Notes: a model not told the origin generated them from the letters alone. 64,000 nt of DNA from Bacillus sp. S3 (GCF_005154805.1 NZ_CP039727.1:3345501-3409500); one strand, 5' to 3'; shown: positions 35,737-44,627, numbered from the stretch's first letter. Numbers and translations: made by a program.

Positions 35737-37302
35737 CAGACTGTAGACAAATCCCCCATTTTTGGGGGATTTGCCTACAGTTTTTTTTGTATAATGAAGA
35801 TACTACTAATTTTGTAAGGTGATGAAGAAAATGCTAACGAAAAATACTCAGATGAATCGGGATCAATTAGAAATGATAACCCTTGAACAGTTAGTTCCGG
35901 TGAACCATTTGGTCCGAAAAGTGGAAGCTGCTATAGATTTTTCATTTATTTATCCTCTTGTTCAAGAGATGTACTCTGCTGAACGAGGACGTCCAAGTAT
36001 CGATCCTGTTGTATTAATTAAGATGGCATTTATTCAATATATGTTCGGTATTCGCTCGATGCGAAAAACAATAGAAGAAATTGAAACGAACCTAGCTTAT
36101 CGTTGGTTTCTTGGGTATGGATTCCATGATAAGGTGCCTCACTTCTCTACTTTCGGTAAAAACTATGAACGCCGTTTTAAGGATACAGACTTATTTGAAC
36201 AGATATTTTACAGAATTCTAAAGCAGGCAGCCGAAAAGAAATTGGTAAGTAGCGAACATGTTTTTATTGATTCTACGCACGTGAAGGCAAGTGCCAATAA
36301 GCGTAAATTTGAGAAAAAGGTAGTTCGTAAGGAAACGAAAGCGTATCAAGAACGTCTCCAACAAGAAATCAATTGTGATCGTGAAGAACATGGGAAAAAG
36401 CCTTTCCCACCTGACAAATTTGAAAAGGAAGAAACGAAGGAGATCAAGGAAAGTACCACGGACCCAGAAAGTGGGTATTACGTGAAGGACGAACGGACGA
36501 AGCAGTTTGCCTATTCTTTTCATGCGGCTGCTGATAAAAATGGCTTTGTCTTAGGCGCAATTGTCACCCCTGGTAATGTTCATGATAGTACAATGTTGGA
36601 GCCTCTTCTTGAAAAAGTCATAGGAAACTCAGGGAAACCTGTTGCTGTTGCTGCTGACGCTGGATACAAAACACCTGCTATTGCTCAATACTTAATTGGA
36701 AATGAGATTCGTCCTGCTTTACCTTATACACGCCCTCGTACCAAAGAAGGTTATTTGAAAAAAAATGATTTTGTTTATGATGAACACTATGATTGCTACC
36801 TTTGTCCGGGAGGACAGGAGTTGAAATATAGCACGACAACGAAGGAAGGATACCGGCAGTATTTTTCAAATCCGGTTCAGTGTAAAGAATGCCCGTTTTT
36901 ATCCCAATGTACGCAAAGTAAAAACCATCAAAAGCTAATTCAACGGCATGTTTGGGAAGCGTACCTTGAGGAAGCTGAACACCTTCGGCATACAGACGAA
37001 AATAAAATAATCTACACACGACGCAAGGAAACGATTGAACGTGTTTTTGCAGACGCGAAAGAGAAGCATGGGATGCGATGGACAACTTTAAGGGGACTTA
37101 AAAAATTGTCTATGCAGGCGATGCTTACTTTTGCTGCCATGAATTTAAAGAAGATGGCAAACTGGACTTGGGTTAATCCAACAATGGCATAAAAAACGAC
37201 CCCGGAGGGGTCTTGTACAAAGAAAAATTGAGCAAAAAATACTTAAAAATGACAAAAGGCACCCGAATAGACTTATTCGGAATGCCTTTTGTCGACAATC
37301 TG
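35737..37302 (+). mobile_element. IS1182-type insertion sequence, copy 2
   Basis: A 1566-bp element with the same ends as copy 1 (CAGACTGTAGACAAA ... TTTGTCGACAATCTG), left-end terminator hairpin (35741-35788), intact transposase and right-end hairpin. It is bordered by an exact 16-bp direct repeat. It lies between spoIIM and the endonuclease Q-like gene. Confidence 0.93.
35831..37192 (+). CDS. IS1182-family transposase, copy 2
   Basis: A 453-residue DDE transposase starting at ATG 35831 with AAGGTGATG upstream. Catalytic motifs are as in copy 1 (FIDSTHVKAS, VAADAGYKTP, KETIERVFADAKEKHG). About 12 amino-acid replacements separate the two copies, among them the glycines in VIGNSGKP and LIGNEIRP. 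The frame is complete with no disrupted motif. Confidence 0.95.
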   Translation: MLTKNTQMNRDQLEMITLEQLVPVNHLVRKVEAAIDFSFIYPLVQEMYSAERGRPSIDPVVLIKMAFIQYMFGIRSMRKTIEEIETNLAYRWFLGYGFHDKVPHFSTFGKNYERRFKDTDLFEQIFYRILKQAAEKKLVSSEHVFIDSTHVKASANKRKFEKKVVRKETKAYQERLQQEINCDREEHGKKPFPPDKFEKEETKEIKESTTDPESGYYVKDERTKQFAYSFHAAADKNGFVLGAIVTPGNVHDSTMLEPLLEKVIGNSGKPVAVAADAGYKTPAIAQYLIGNEIRPALPYTRPRTKEGYLKKNDFVYDEHYDCYLCPGGQELKYSTTTKEGYRQYFSNPVQCKECPFLSQCTQSKNHQKLIQRHVWEAYLEEAEHLRHTDENKIIYTRRKETIERVFADAKEKHGMRWTTLRGLKKLSMQAMLTFAAMNLKKMANWTWVNPTMA

Positions 37303-37318
37303 AAGGGCCAAGGCCCTT
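37303..37318. repeat. Right 16-bp target duplication of IS copy 2
   Basis: An exact repeat of 35721-35736. The hairpin remains next to the 3' end of the endonuclease Q-like gene, but on that gene's strand the T-tract is replaced by the IS end. Confidence 0.92.
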
Positions 37319-37331
37319 TTTTGATTTTCTT

Positions 37332-38498
37332 TTATTGATCTGCAATTTTTCCGTATTTTCCGCCGCCTCCGGCTGCCAGGTTTACTTTACCTTCCCTAGC
37401 TTTCATAATAAGATTGGCAATTTTTTCTGGTACAACTTCTTTCAAACCCTCAAATGGTACTTCGTGTAAAATCGCCATTTCACTGCCAAAGTGATTGACA
37501 AGCTTCTCAAGTAACTTTGGTCCCAAGCCCGGAATAAACTCCAGCGGTACTTGATGAACATATGGCGGCCTGTCTTCTCGGCCTTTCTTTGCTGTTTTTA
37601 GTTCGAGAATCCGGTCGGCTACCCCTTTTATAATCTTTTTATTTCCACACAGGTTGCAAATTTGATCATCATCAGCAACGGGGTTTAAACATTCAGCACA
37701 AACAGTTTTGTGATATTTACCAAGATAGGGATCAAGGCCATAATTGGCTACAACTTTCCGTCCGTCTTCTCCCTTTAATGCCTTTTGTAATTCAAGGAAT
37801 GTTGGTTCCTGCATCGCCATTACTTGATACTCACGGGCAATTTTTGCAAGTGAGTGGGCATCTGAATTTGTTACAAATGTATAGTCATGTAATTCTTTTA
37901 TTTGGTCTGCCATTTCGGTATTTGAACTTAGTCCAAGTTCAATCCCATCAATCAAGCTTGGGTCAAGCACCTCTGTAAGAGACTGATTGACCCCTTTCCC
38001 ATATAAACTTTTAAATGGTGTGAATACATGGGCAGGAATGAAGATACCACCTAGGTCTTTTACTTTTTTTTGCAAAACAAGACCTGTTACGTAAATCCTT
38101 TGTGAACTCAACTGAATATTCTTCAAATGGGCCGATAGCCATGAGGAAAACTCCCGCATGATGGACAGATTCGGAAAATAACAAAGTAAATGAATCGGTC
38201 CGTTACATCCTTCATCGTATATTTCCAATTCGGAACCAGGAATTACAGTTAAATCTCCAAATACTAATCCGCCATCTGGATGTTCCACGATTTCGCCGCT
38301 TTTGATCAGGCTTTCCATTTCGAGAATTACTTCTGGAGAATGGCTGTCGATGATTCCAACCATATTGAGCCCTTTTTCGTGCCGGGCGTGCTCAATGATG
38401 TTCGTAAACGTCAGCGACTTGGCTCCTGTGATTTTGACTGGCTTACCTGTCCAAGTTCTTCCGATGTGAATATGTAAATCTACATAGTAGCGATTCAT
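37332..38498 (-). CDS. yqxK: Endonuclease Q-like PHP-domain protein (YqxK)
   Basis: A 388-residue protein. The PHP domain (about 1-235) has DLHIHIG, DSHSPE, HVFTPF and NSDAHSLAKI metal-binding motifs. A zinc-finger CxxC-x-CxxC block (CAECLNP ... CNLCGNK, about 268-290) and a C-terminal helix-hairpin-helix region (FIPGLGPKLLEKLV) follow. This is the architecture of EndoQ, which nicks DNA 5' of deaminated bases, best known from archaea and present in some Bacillus. It lies upstream of IS copy 2, and its terminator carries that insertion. Confidence 0.87.
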   Translation of the reverse strand: MNRYYVDLHIHIGRTWTGKPVKITGAKSLTFTNIIEHARHEKGLNMVGIIDSHSPEVILEMESLIKSGEIVEHPDGGLVFGDLTVIPGSELEIYDEGCNGPIHLLCYFPNLSIMREFSSWLSAHLKNIQLSSQRIYVTGLVLQKKVKDLGGIFIPAHVFTPFKSLYGKGVNQSLTEVLDPSLIDGIELGLSSNTEMADQIKELHDYTFVTNSDAHSLAKIAREYQVMAMQEPTFLELQKALKGEDGRKVVANYGLDPYLGKYHKTVCAECLNPVADDDQICNLCGNKKIIKGVADRILELKTAKKGREDRPPYVHQVPLEFIPGLGPKLLEKLVNHFGSEMAILHEVPFEGLKEVVPEKIANLIMKAREGKVNLAAGGGGKYGKIADQ

Positions 38499-38500
38499 TT

Positions 38501-39049
38501 TTATTTCAACGCCTCTTGTAATTGTAAGTATTGAACAGCATAGATGGTTTTTGCATCATAAATCTTTTGTTCTTTTACATATTGGAAGGCCTCTTCAAGT
38601 GTTAATTCTTCAAGATTGACAAATTCATCTTCATCAAGACTCGCTGCATTTTCTTTTTTCTTAAGACCTTTGGCTAAATAGACATGGACGATTTCGTCTG
38701 CAAATCCCGGGGATGTGTAAAAGGATGTAAGCAATTCAAGGCTTTTACACTCGTATCCTGTCTCTTCTTCCAGTTCTCTACGGGCACAAACCTCCGGCTC
38801 CTCTCCTTTCTCAAGTTTACCTGCAGGGATTTCCACAATCGTTCGTTCTAATGCTTTTCGATATTGTTCAACCACTACAATCTTATTATCATTTGTAATA
38901 GCTAAAATCGCGACAGCCCCAGGATGTTTAATAATTTCACGTTTTGCCTGTTTACCATTTGGCAGCTCGACATCCTGCAAATAAAGACTGACTATTTTTC
39001 CTGAAAAGATTTCTTCGCTTCTCAGCGTTTTTTCCTCAAGTTTGGTCAT
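38501..39049 (-). CDS. nudF: ADP-ribose pyrophosphatase (Nudix)
   Basis: A 182-residue Nudix hydrolase. The Nudix box runs from GKLEKGEEPEVCARRELEEE to TGY at about residues 77-99 with all catalytic acidic residues. The N-terminal beta-sheet (EKTLRSEEIFSGKIVSLYLQD) is typical of dimeric ADPRase. It cuts ADP-ribose to AMP and ribose-5-phosphate. ATG 39049 has GGAGAG upstream. It is followed with a 2-nt gap by the endonuclease Q-like gene. Confidence 0.93.
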   Translation of the reverse strand: MTKLEEKTLRSEEIFSGKIVSLYLQDVELPNGKQAKREIIKHPGAVAILAITNDNKIVVVEQYRKALERTIVEIPAGKLEKGEEPEVCARRELEEETGYECKSLELLTSFYTSPGFADEIVHVYLAKGLKKKENAASLDEDEFVNLEELTLEEAFQYVKEQKIYDAKTIYAVQYLQLQEALK

Positions 39050-39120
39050 CACTGTCTCTCCTGTTCTTTCCGATTAGATCTCGTCATACATTTTACCATA
39101 CTTTAATTGGAGGGGTATGG

Positions 39121-39252
39121 ATGAAAGTAGTGGTGCATGAAAAGGGAATCATCCTTGTCGGCAAGGGATGGGAAATCCTGCAAAAACTAAAAGAATATAA
39201 TAAGGAATATAATTCTGTAACCGATTGGATCCAAAGTATCACCAAAAAATAA
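39121..39252 (+). CDS. mciZ: Mother-cell inhibitor of FtsZ (MciZ)
   Basis: A 43-residue peptide beginning MKVVVHEKGIILVGKGWEI and containing LKEY and DWIQS near its end. The order KGxxLVGKxWEI-x-KLKEY-x(6)-DWI is that of B. subtilis MciZ, a 40-residue peptide that caps FtsZ filaments in the mother cell during sporulation. GGAGGGG lies 6 nt before the ATG. A CATACATT sequence at 39085-39092 fits a sigma-E -10. The location between nudF (divergent) and yqkF is the same as in B. subtilis. Confidence 0.88.
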   Translation: MKVVVHEKGIILVGKGWEILQKLKEYNKEYNSVTDWIQSITKK

Positions 39253-39317
39253 GGCCTAGTGTTTGTAGTCTGCCCCAAACTTGACTAAAATTGTAGGAAA
39301 AGAACGGGGGGATTTTT

Positions 39318-40229
39318 TTGAAAAAGAGACAACTTGGGAATTCGGATTTGTATGTGAGTGAATTAGGACTTGGCTGTATGTCGATTGGTACGGAAGAGGC
39401 GGCTGCACGGCGAATCATTGAAGCAGCCCTTGAAGAGGGAATTAATTATTTCGATACCGCCGATTTATATGATTTTGGTGTAAATGAAAAAATCGTCGGA
39501 CAGACATTAAGGGATGTCCGTGAACAGGTCATTATTGCAACGAAGGTTGGGAACCGCTGGAATGATGAACGGACCAGCTGGTCTTGGGACCCTTCTAAGA
39601 AATATATTAAGGAAGCAGTAAAAAACAGCCTGAAACGACTTGGGACTGACTATATTGACCTTTATCAATTACATGGAGGAACGATTGAAGACCAGGTTGA
39701 CGAAACAATTGAAGCATTTGAAGAATTGAAAACAGAAGGTTTTATTCGATATTATGGGATTTCATCCATTCGCCCAAATGTGATAAAAGAATTTGTAGAA
39801 AAATCTAGTATCGTATCTGTAATGATGCAATATAGCATCCTCGACCGGCGTCCTGAGGAAGTGGCATTACCGCTGCTTCATGAACATGGCATTAGTGTTG
39901 TGACCCGTGGGCCGCTTGCTAAGGGACTATTAAGTGATAAGCTGTTAGATAAGGCTTCTGAAAAGGGTTACCTCGACTATAATTTTGAGGAGTTGCAGGC
40001 GGTTCTACCATTGGTAAAAGAAAAAGTGGCAGCTTCACGTTCGTTTACGGAAGTAGCTCTTCAGTATAATTTGGCCAATCCTGCAGTTGCTTCTGTGCTT
40101 GCCGGCGCTAGCAGCCCGGAACAGATAAAAAGGAACGCCGCGGCAGTCCGAAGCCAGCCGCTTTCATTTGAAGAAGTGGCAATCATAAAAGAGTTGACGA
40201 AGGCAAGTATCTATCAGCAACATCGTTAA
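39318..40229 (+). CDS. yqkF: Aldo/keto reductase YqkF
   Basis: A 303-residue (alpha/beta)8 NADPH-dependent oxidoreductase. The catalytic tetrad is visible: Asp in FDTADLYDFG with Tyr four residues later, Lys in IATKVG and His in YQLHGG. The C-terminal cofactor-binding stretch is SVLAGASSPEQIKRN. The start is TTG 39318 behind CGGGGGGA. The substrate is unknown. It shares a terminator with the convergent yqkE. Confidence 0.9.
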   Translation: MKKRQLGNSDLYVSELGLGCMSIGTEEAAARRIIEAALEEGINYFDTADLYDFGVNEKIVGQTLRDVREQVIIATKVGNRWNDERTSWSWDPSKKYIKEAVKNSLKRLGTDYIDLYQLHGGTIEDQVDETIEAFEELKTEGFIRYYGISSIRPNVIKEFVEKSSIVSVMMQYSILDRRPEEVALPLLHEHGISVVTRGPLAKGLLSDKLLDKASEKGYLDYNFEELQAVLPLVKEKVAASRSFTEVALQYNLANPAVASVLAGASSPEQIKRNAAAVRSQPLSFEEVAIIKELTKASIYQQHR

Positions 40230-40231
40230 AA

Positions 40232-40258
40232 AAAGGGGAGCTTACTGCTCTCCTTTTT
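40232..40258. terminator. Bidirectional terminator between yqkF and yqkE
   Basis: The stem AAAAGGGGAGC/GCTCTCCTTTTT with A/T runs on both sides lies between the two convergent stop codons. Confidence 0.8.
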
Positions 40259-40511
40259 ACTTAAACTCTTTCCAGTTCATCCCGCTCTCGTTTAACAGTT
40301 CTTCAAACGATTTGTTTTTTTCTTTTAATTTGCGTTCTGCTCTCTTTCGCTCTTCTTCCGCTGCTTTTCTTTTCTCCTCTTCTGCTTTCAACTGATCCTG
40401 CTGTTCTTTTAGCTGTTTCATTAAGTTTGGATCAATTAAATCTTTAAGCGTTACCGCTGAATCGTCTTTTTTTGGTTTAGATTGATTAGTTTGTCTCTTT
40501 TGCTTTTTCAT
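40257..40511 (-). CDS. yqkE: YqkE family protein (DUF3886)
   Basis: An 84-residue, very charged protein. It has a basic N-terminus (MKKQKRQTNQSKPKK), a Lys/Glu/Arg-rich single helix (about 40-70, EEEKRKAAEEERKRAERK) and a conserved end FEELLNESGMNWKEFK. No enzyme motif is present; the function is unknown. GGAGG precedes ATG 40511. Confidence 0.82.
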   Translation of the reverse strand: MKKQKRQTNQSKPKKDDSAVTLKDLIDPNLMKQLKEQQDQLKAEEEKRKAAEEERKRAERKLKEKNKSFEELLNESGMNWKEFK

Positions 40512-40617
40512 TCTAAACGCCTCCATAATCAAAAATCTCGTTTCTATTATACCATTTCACTTATTCGTTTCGACATTAAAAAGAGGCAGACTGTCTTAGT
40601 TCAGCCTGCCCTTACTA

Positions 40618-41286
40618 TTAGAAAGCGTCTAATTTTACATTTTCGTCCACTTGCAATCCCGCTTCTGTCGAATTGACGACATCCTTTACTGTAAATCCAC
40701 TGGCAACTTCTACTAATTTCAGTCCAGAATCCGTCACATCCATGACTGCACGCTCAGTGATAATCCGATTGACTACCCCTTTTCCCGTCAACGGCAAGGT
40801 GCACTGTTTTAAGATTTTTGATTCGCCTTTTTTATTCACATGCTCCATAATCACAATGATTTTCCGAGCTCCATGGACAAGATCCATCGCCCCGCCCATT
40901 CCTTTTATCATTTTTCCTGGAATCATCCAGTTTGCCAAGTCTCCAGTTTCGGATACCTCCATGCCGCCAAGAATGGCTAGATTAACATGACCGCCGCGAA
41001 TCATTGCAAACGATTCAGCACTGTCAAAATAAGCGGCTCCGCTAATGGCGGTTACTGTTTCTTTCCCGGCATTAATTAAATCAGGATCGACTTCATCTTT
41101 ATGTGGATACGGTCCAATACCGAGCAGTCCGTTTTCCGATTGCAAGACGACCTGCTTATTTTCCGTTATATAGTTAGCAACAAGGGTTGGCATTCCTATG
41201 CCCAGATTCACATAAAAGCCATTCTCTATTTCTTTCTCTGCTCTAATAGCAATTCTTTCTCTAACTGTGGCTTTATCATTTGTCAT
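40618..41286 (-). CDS. scoB: 3-oxoacid CoA-transferase, subunit B
   Basis: A 222-residue class I CoA-transferase beta subunit. The catalytic Glu lies in the SENGLLGIG motif (about residue 51), and the C-terminal [16 protein letters not shown] is typical. With subunit A it moves CoA from succinyl-CoA to acetoacetate. It lies 18-21 nt after the A subunit and is last in a thiolase-scoA-scoB operon. The ATG at 41286 or the TTG just before it could start translation. Confidence 0.92.
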   Translation of the reverse strand: MTNDKATVRERIAIRAEKEIENGFYVNLGIGMPTLVANYITENKQVVLQSENGLLGIGPYPHKDEVDPDLINAGKETVTAISGAAYFDSAESFAMIRGGHVNLAILGGMEVSETGDLANWMIPGKMIKGMGGAMDLVHGARKIIVIMEHVNKKGESKILKQCTLPLTGKGVVNRIITERAVMDVTDSGLKLVEVASGFTVKDVVNSTEAGLQVDENVKLDAF

Positions 41287-41307
41287 CAATTTGTCACATC
41301 CCCCGCT

Positions 41308-41997
41308 TTAATTTTTTACTGTTAATCGCTCAATGCGTTTTTCTTGCGCCCCTTCGACCATTGCTTGAACATAGATGCTTGGTGTATGAATAAAATTAGG
41401 ATCCAGCTCGCCGATTTCATAGAGTGTTTCCACTTCCGCAATTGTTACTTTCCCTGCCGCGGCAATCATCGGATTAAAGTTTCTTGCTGTTTTGTGGTAA
41501 ACGAGATTTCCCATCTTATCGCCTTTCCATGCCCTTACTAAACTGAAGTCGGCCGTCAGCGCCTCTTCTAAAAGATATTCTCGTCCGTTAATCGTTTTTG
41601 TTTCCTTTCCTTCGGCAATCGGTGTTCCTACCCCTGCGGGTGTATAGAATGCCGGAATTCCAGCCCCACCAGCCCTGATTTTTTCGGCTAAAGTACCTTG
41701 AGGCGTTAATTCTACTTCAAGTTCTCCTGATAAAACCTGTCTTTCAAACTCTTTATTTTCACCCACATATGAGCCAATCATTTTTTTTATTTGTTTATTG
41801 TTTAAGAGGAGCCCTAAACCCCACTCATCAATTCCGCAGTTATTAGAAATAACGGTTAACTCCTTCACGCCTTTTTCGGCTAATGCCAGAATTAAGTTTT
41901 CCGGAATCCCGCACAAACCAAAGCCGCCGACCATTAATGTCGCTCCATCATGAATATCAGCAACTGCCTCCTGGAAGGATGTACAAATTTTCTTCAT
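41308..41997 (-). CDS. scoA: 3-oxoacid CoA-transferase, subunit A
   Basis: A 229-residue class I CoA-transferase alpha subunit. The glycine-rich CoA-binding motif is [14 protein letters not shown] near residue 22, followed by [13 protein letters not shown] and [17 protein letters not shown]. It pairs with scoB. AGGAGG stands just before the ATG. The operon partner thiolase indicates acetoacetate use. Confidence 0.92.
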   Translation of the reverse strand: MKKICTSFQEAVADIHDGATLMVGGFGLCGIPENLILALAEKGVKELTVISNNCGIDEWGLGLLLNNKQIKKMIGSYVGENKEFERQVLSGELEVELTPQGTLAEKIRAGGAGIPAFYTPAGVGTPIAEGKETKTINGREYLLEEALTADFSLVRAWKGDKMGNLVYHKTARNFNPMIAAAGKVTIAEVETLYEIGELDPNFIHTPSIYVQAMVEGAQEKRIERLTVKN

Positions 41998-42023
41998 TTC
42001 TTCTTCCTCCTCAACATAAGGTT

Positions 42024-43211
42024 TTACGCCAGTTCAACTATCGTTGCAACCCCTTGGCCCCCGCCAATACAAAGAGTAGCCAGCCCCGTATGTGCCCTCC
42101 TTCGTTTCATCTCATGAATTAAGGTAACCAGGATTCTCGCTCCGCTTGCTCCGATTGGATGGCCTATCGCAATGGCGCCCCCATTCACATTCAGGATATC
42201 TTTATTAAACTGAAGCTCTCGCTCCACTGCTAACGACTGTGCTGCAAAAGCCTCGTTGGCTTCAATTAAGTTTATGTCTTCCATTGAAACAGATGCCTTC
42301 TCAAGCGCCTTTCTCACTGCCGGTACCGGCCCGATTCCCATGATACTAGGGTCCACTCCCGCACTAGCGTTCGATTTGATCGTCACTAAAGGTTTCAACC
42401 CCAGTTCATCGGCCTTTTTCTTACTCATAACGACCAGTGCAGCTGCTCCATCGTTAATTCCAGAAGCATTACCGGCGGTTACAGTGCCATCTTTTTTAAA
42501 TGCAGGACGCAATCCGGCCAACTTTTCTGCCGTTGTTCCCCGCTTAGGATATTCATCCATTTCAAAAATAATTGGCTCCCCTTTCCGCTGCGGGATCACA
42601 ACGGGAACGATTTCATCTTTAAATTTTCCGGCTTCAATCGCCTGAACTGCCTTCTCTTGGCTCCAGGCAGAAAATTCATCTTGTTCCGCTCTAGTAATTA
42701 AATATTTTTCCGCCAGGTTTTCAGCTGTAATTCCCATATGATAATCATTGAACACACATGTGAGTCCGTCTGAAGTAAGCGTGTCGACTAATTTTTGGTC
42801 ACCCATTTTAAAGCCGTCGCGGGCATTTTTTAATAAATAGGGTGCCTGACTCATATTTTCCATTCCGCCTGCTACGACAATTTCAGCATCTCCCGCCAGA
42901 ATGGCTTGTGTGGCAAGATGCACGGCTTTTAACCCCGAACCGCAAACCTTATTAATCGTCATCGAGGAAACGCTTTCAGGAATCCCCGCTTTAAAAGCCG
43001 CCTGCCTTGCCGGATTTTGTCCAATTCCTGCTTGAAGTACATTACCCATAATTACTTCATCGACTTGTTCCGGCTTTACCCCGGCCTGCTCAAGTGCCCC
43101 TTTAATGACTGTCCCGCCTAACTCAGGTGCGGAAACAGTTTTTAGCGTACCATTAAAATTACCAAGTGCAGTTCGAACAGCACTGACAATAACTACCTCT
43201 GTTTGGCCCAT
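42024..43211 (-). CDS. Acetyl-CoA C-acetyltransferase (thiolase)
   Basis: A 395-residue thiolase with the nucleophilic Cys in [14 protein letters not shown] (about 89), His in [13 protein letters not shown] (about 351) and the proton-donor Cys in [10 protein letters not shown] (about 381). It interconverts two acetyl-CoA and acetoacetyl-CoA, and here should complete acetoacetate breakdown by scoAB. It starts the thiolase-scoA-scoB operon, 26 nt upstream of scoA, and is divergent from HMG-CoA lyase. Which Bacillus thiolase paralogue it matches cannot be decided by eye. Confidence 0.93.
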   Translation of the reverse strand: MGQTEVVIVSAVRTALGNFNGTLKTVSAPELGGTVIKGALEQAGVKPEQVDEVIMGNVLQAGIGQNPARQAAFKAGIPESVSSMTINKVCGSGLKAVHLATQAILAGDAEIVVAGGMENMSQAPYLLKNARDGFKMGDQKLVDTLTSDGLTCVFNDYHMGITAENLAEKYLITRAEQDEFSAWSQEKAVQAIEAGKFKDEIVPVVIPQRKGEPIIFEMDEYPKRGTTAEKLAGLRPAFKKDGTVTAGNASGINDGAAALVVMSKKKADELGLKPLVTIKSNASAGVDPSIMGIGPVPAVRKALEKASVSMEDINLIEANEAFAAQSLAVERELQFNKDILNVNGGAIAIGHPIGASGARILVTLIHEMKRRRAHTGLATLCIGGGQGVATIVELA

Positions 43212-43301
43212 TACGTCTCTCTCCCCTTCAACCTTTTTACCATTATTACTTCTATTGAAAACACAGAAAGTCCTCTTAATTTGTCAAAATTTCTATTATT
43301 C

Positions 43302-43331
43302 TTGATTTTTTGAAATTAATCCCACTACAAT
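43302..43331 (+). promoter_or_regulatory. Sigma-A-like promoter of HMG-CoA lyase
   Basis: TTGATT and TACAAT are separated by 18 nt and lie 26 nt before the ATG. Confidence 0.5.
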
Positions 43332-43357
43332 GAAAGTATGATGAATGGAGGGGGAAA

Positions 43358-44263
43358 ATGATGTTTACTTTACCTAAAAAGGTGACGATTATCGAAGTAG
43401 GCCCGCGTGATGGACTGCAAAACGAGAAATTATTTGTTCCAACAGATACCAAAAAACAATTTATTGCCGGTTTGCGGGATGCCGGGCTGCAAGAAATAGA
43501 ACTGACTTCATTCGTTTCACCGAAATGGGTGCCGCAGATGGGGGATGCTGCGGAAATTGTCACCGACTGCCTTAATACAGATGCAAGGGACATTGTCTTA
43601 GCTCCTAACCGTAAAGGAATTGACCGTGTCTATTCCACCAATTGTCAAGCTGTTGCCGTTTTTGTCGGTGTCAGCAACAGCTTTAATCTTAAAAATATAA
43701 ACAAAACAACACAAGATAGTCTGATAGAACTAAAGCCGATTATCCATGAACTAAAAGAAAAAAATTATTTTGTCCGCGCCTGCATTTCGACTGCGTTTTA
43801 TTGTCCTTATGAGGGAAAAATCAATGAAAGTGATACATTAGCGCTTTGCCGCGAATTTGTTGAGGCGGGCGTCGATGAATTAAGCGTGGCTGATACCATT
43901 GGAATGGCAGCACCAAATGAAGCCTTTTCTTTGTTTTCTAAATTAAAACAGGAATTTACATCGACGCTTTTAACAGCCCATTTCCATGACACACGCAGGC
44001 TTGCCCTTGCAAATATTTTAGCTTCTCTTCAGGCGGGAATCGACCGCTTAGATACATCTGCCGGCGGACTTGGCGGCTGTCCATTTGCACCCGGTGCCAG
44101 CGGAAATGCTGCTACAGAGGATGTGGTTTACATGCTTGAGCGGATGGGTATTGAAACCGGTGTCGATCTTACCAAACTGATAAAGGCAATTAATGTTGTT
44201 CGGCCTCATCTTTCACGCGAGATTGAAACCAGCTATTATCGACTTCATTCACAAACCGTATAG
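43358..44263 (+). CDS. Hydroxymethylglutaryl-CoA lyase
   Basis: A 301-residue DRE-TIM metallolyase. The start IIEVGPRDGLQNE contains the catalytic Arg-Asp, HFHDTRRLALAN supplies the metal-binding His pair, and GGLGGCPFAPGASGN holds the active-site Cys. It splits HMG-CoA into acetyl-CoA and acetoacetate, the last step of leucine catabolism. The divergent thiolase-scoAB operon would use the acetoacetate. It resembles B. subtilis YngG, but there the gene sits in the yng cluster. GGAGGGGG precedes the ATG. Confidence 0.93.
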   Translation: MMFTLPKKVTIIEVGPRDGLQNEKLFVPTDTKKQFIAGLRDAGLQEIELTSFVSPKWVPQMGDAAEIVTDCLNTDARDIVLAPNRKGIDRVYSTNCQAVAVFVGVSNSFNLKNINKTTQDSLIELKPIIHELKEKNYFVRACISTAFYCPYEGKINESDTLALCREFVEAGVDELSVADTIGMAAPNEAFSLFSKLKQEFTSTLLTAHFHDTRRLALANILASLQAGIDRLDTSAGGLGGCPFAPGASGNAATEDVVYMLERMGIETGVDLTKLIKAINVVRPHLSREIETSYYRLHSQTV

Positions 44264-44343
44264 ATTAAGATTCTTTTATGAATAATCAGTCTTCCAGTAA
44301 TCCATCTTATTAAATGAGACCAGCATGAAGGGAGACTACGACA

Positions 44344-44484
44344 ATGAGCCAAAAGCGGGATAAAGGGAACAGTCAAAGCGGGAAAAATTATGCAGATACA
44401 GCAGGCGGAGGCAAGCGGATGATTGCCGCCGAGGAACTAGAAAAGGCATTGCATCCAACCAAACGACAAAACTCAGAGCAATAA
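44344..44484 (+). CDS. Small basic hypothetical protein
   Basis: A 46-residue hydrophilic frame starting MSQKRDKGNSQSGKN, with a glycine cluster (TAGGGKRM) and a short helical end (EELEKALHP). GGGAG lies about 10 nt before the ATG and an intrinsic terminator 34 nt after the stop. There is no hydrophobic segment. It could be a small spore or stress peptide, but no family is recognised. Confidence 0.6.
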   Translation: MSQKRDKGNSQSGKNYADTAGGGKRMIAAEELEKALHPTKRQNSEQ

Positions 44485-44517
44485 ATCAGAAAAGCGCAAG
44501 CGCACTGGAAAATACTC

Positions 44518-44548
44518 AAAGCCGCTCATTGGTTTCCGCGGCTTTTTT
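44518..44548 (+). terminator. Terminator after the 46-residue gene
   Basis: The stem AAAGCCGC/GCGGCTTT with a 12-nt loop and a run of T. Confidence 0.75.
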
Positions 44549-44627
44549 CATGTTATGATTTAATTGTGGCCCGGATATCTCGGGGTACATATCGTATAAA
44601 TAATCATTATTCGGGAGGTGCTCCTTA

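Noticed and set aside
39093..39278. Minus-strand frame opposite mciZ
   Set aside because: The plus-strand mciZ frame has a strong ribosome-binding site and family residues; the opposite frame has neither.
42838..42852. GGTGCCTGAC inside the thiolase gene, similar to the palindromic repeat at 29502
   Set aside because: Only one arm is present, it is within conserved coding sequence, and no pairing partner follows; coincidence.
44488..44502. GCGCAAGCGC short palindrome before the terminator at 44518
   Set aside because: Only 4-bp arms and a single occurrence in the window; too little to call a repeat or site.
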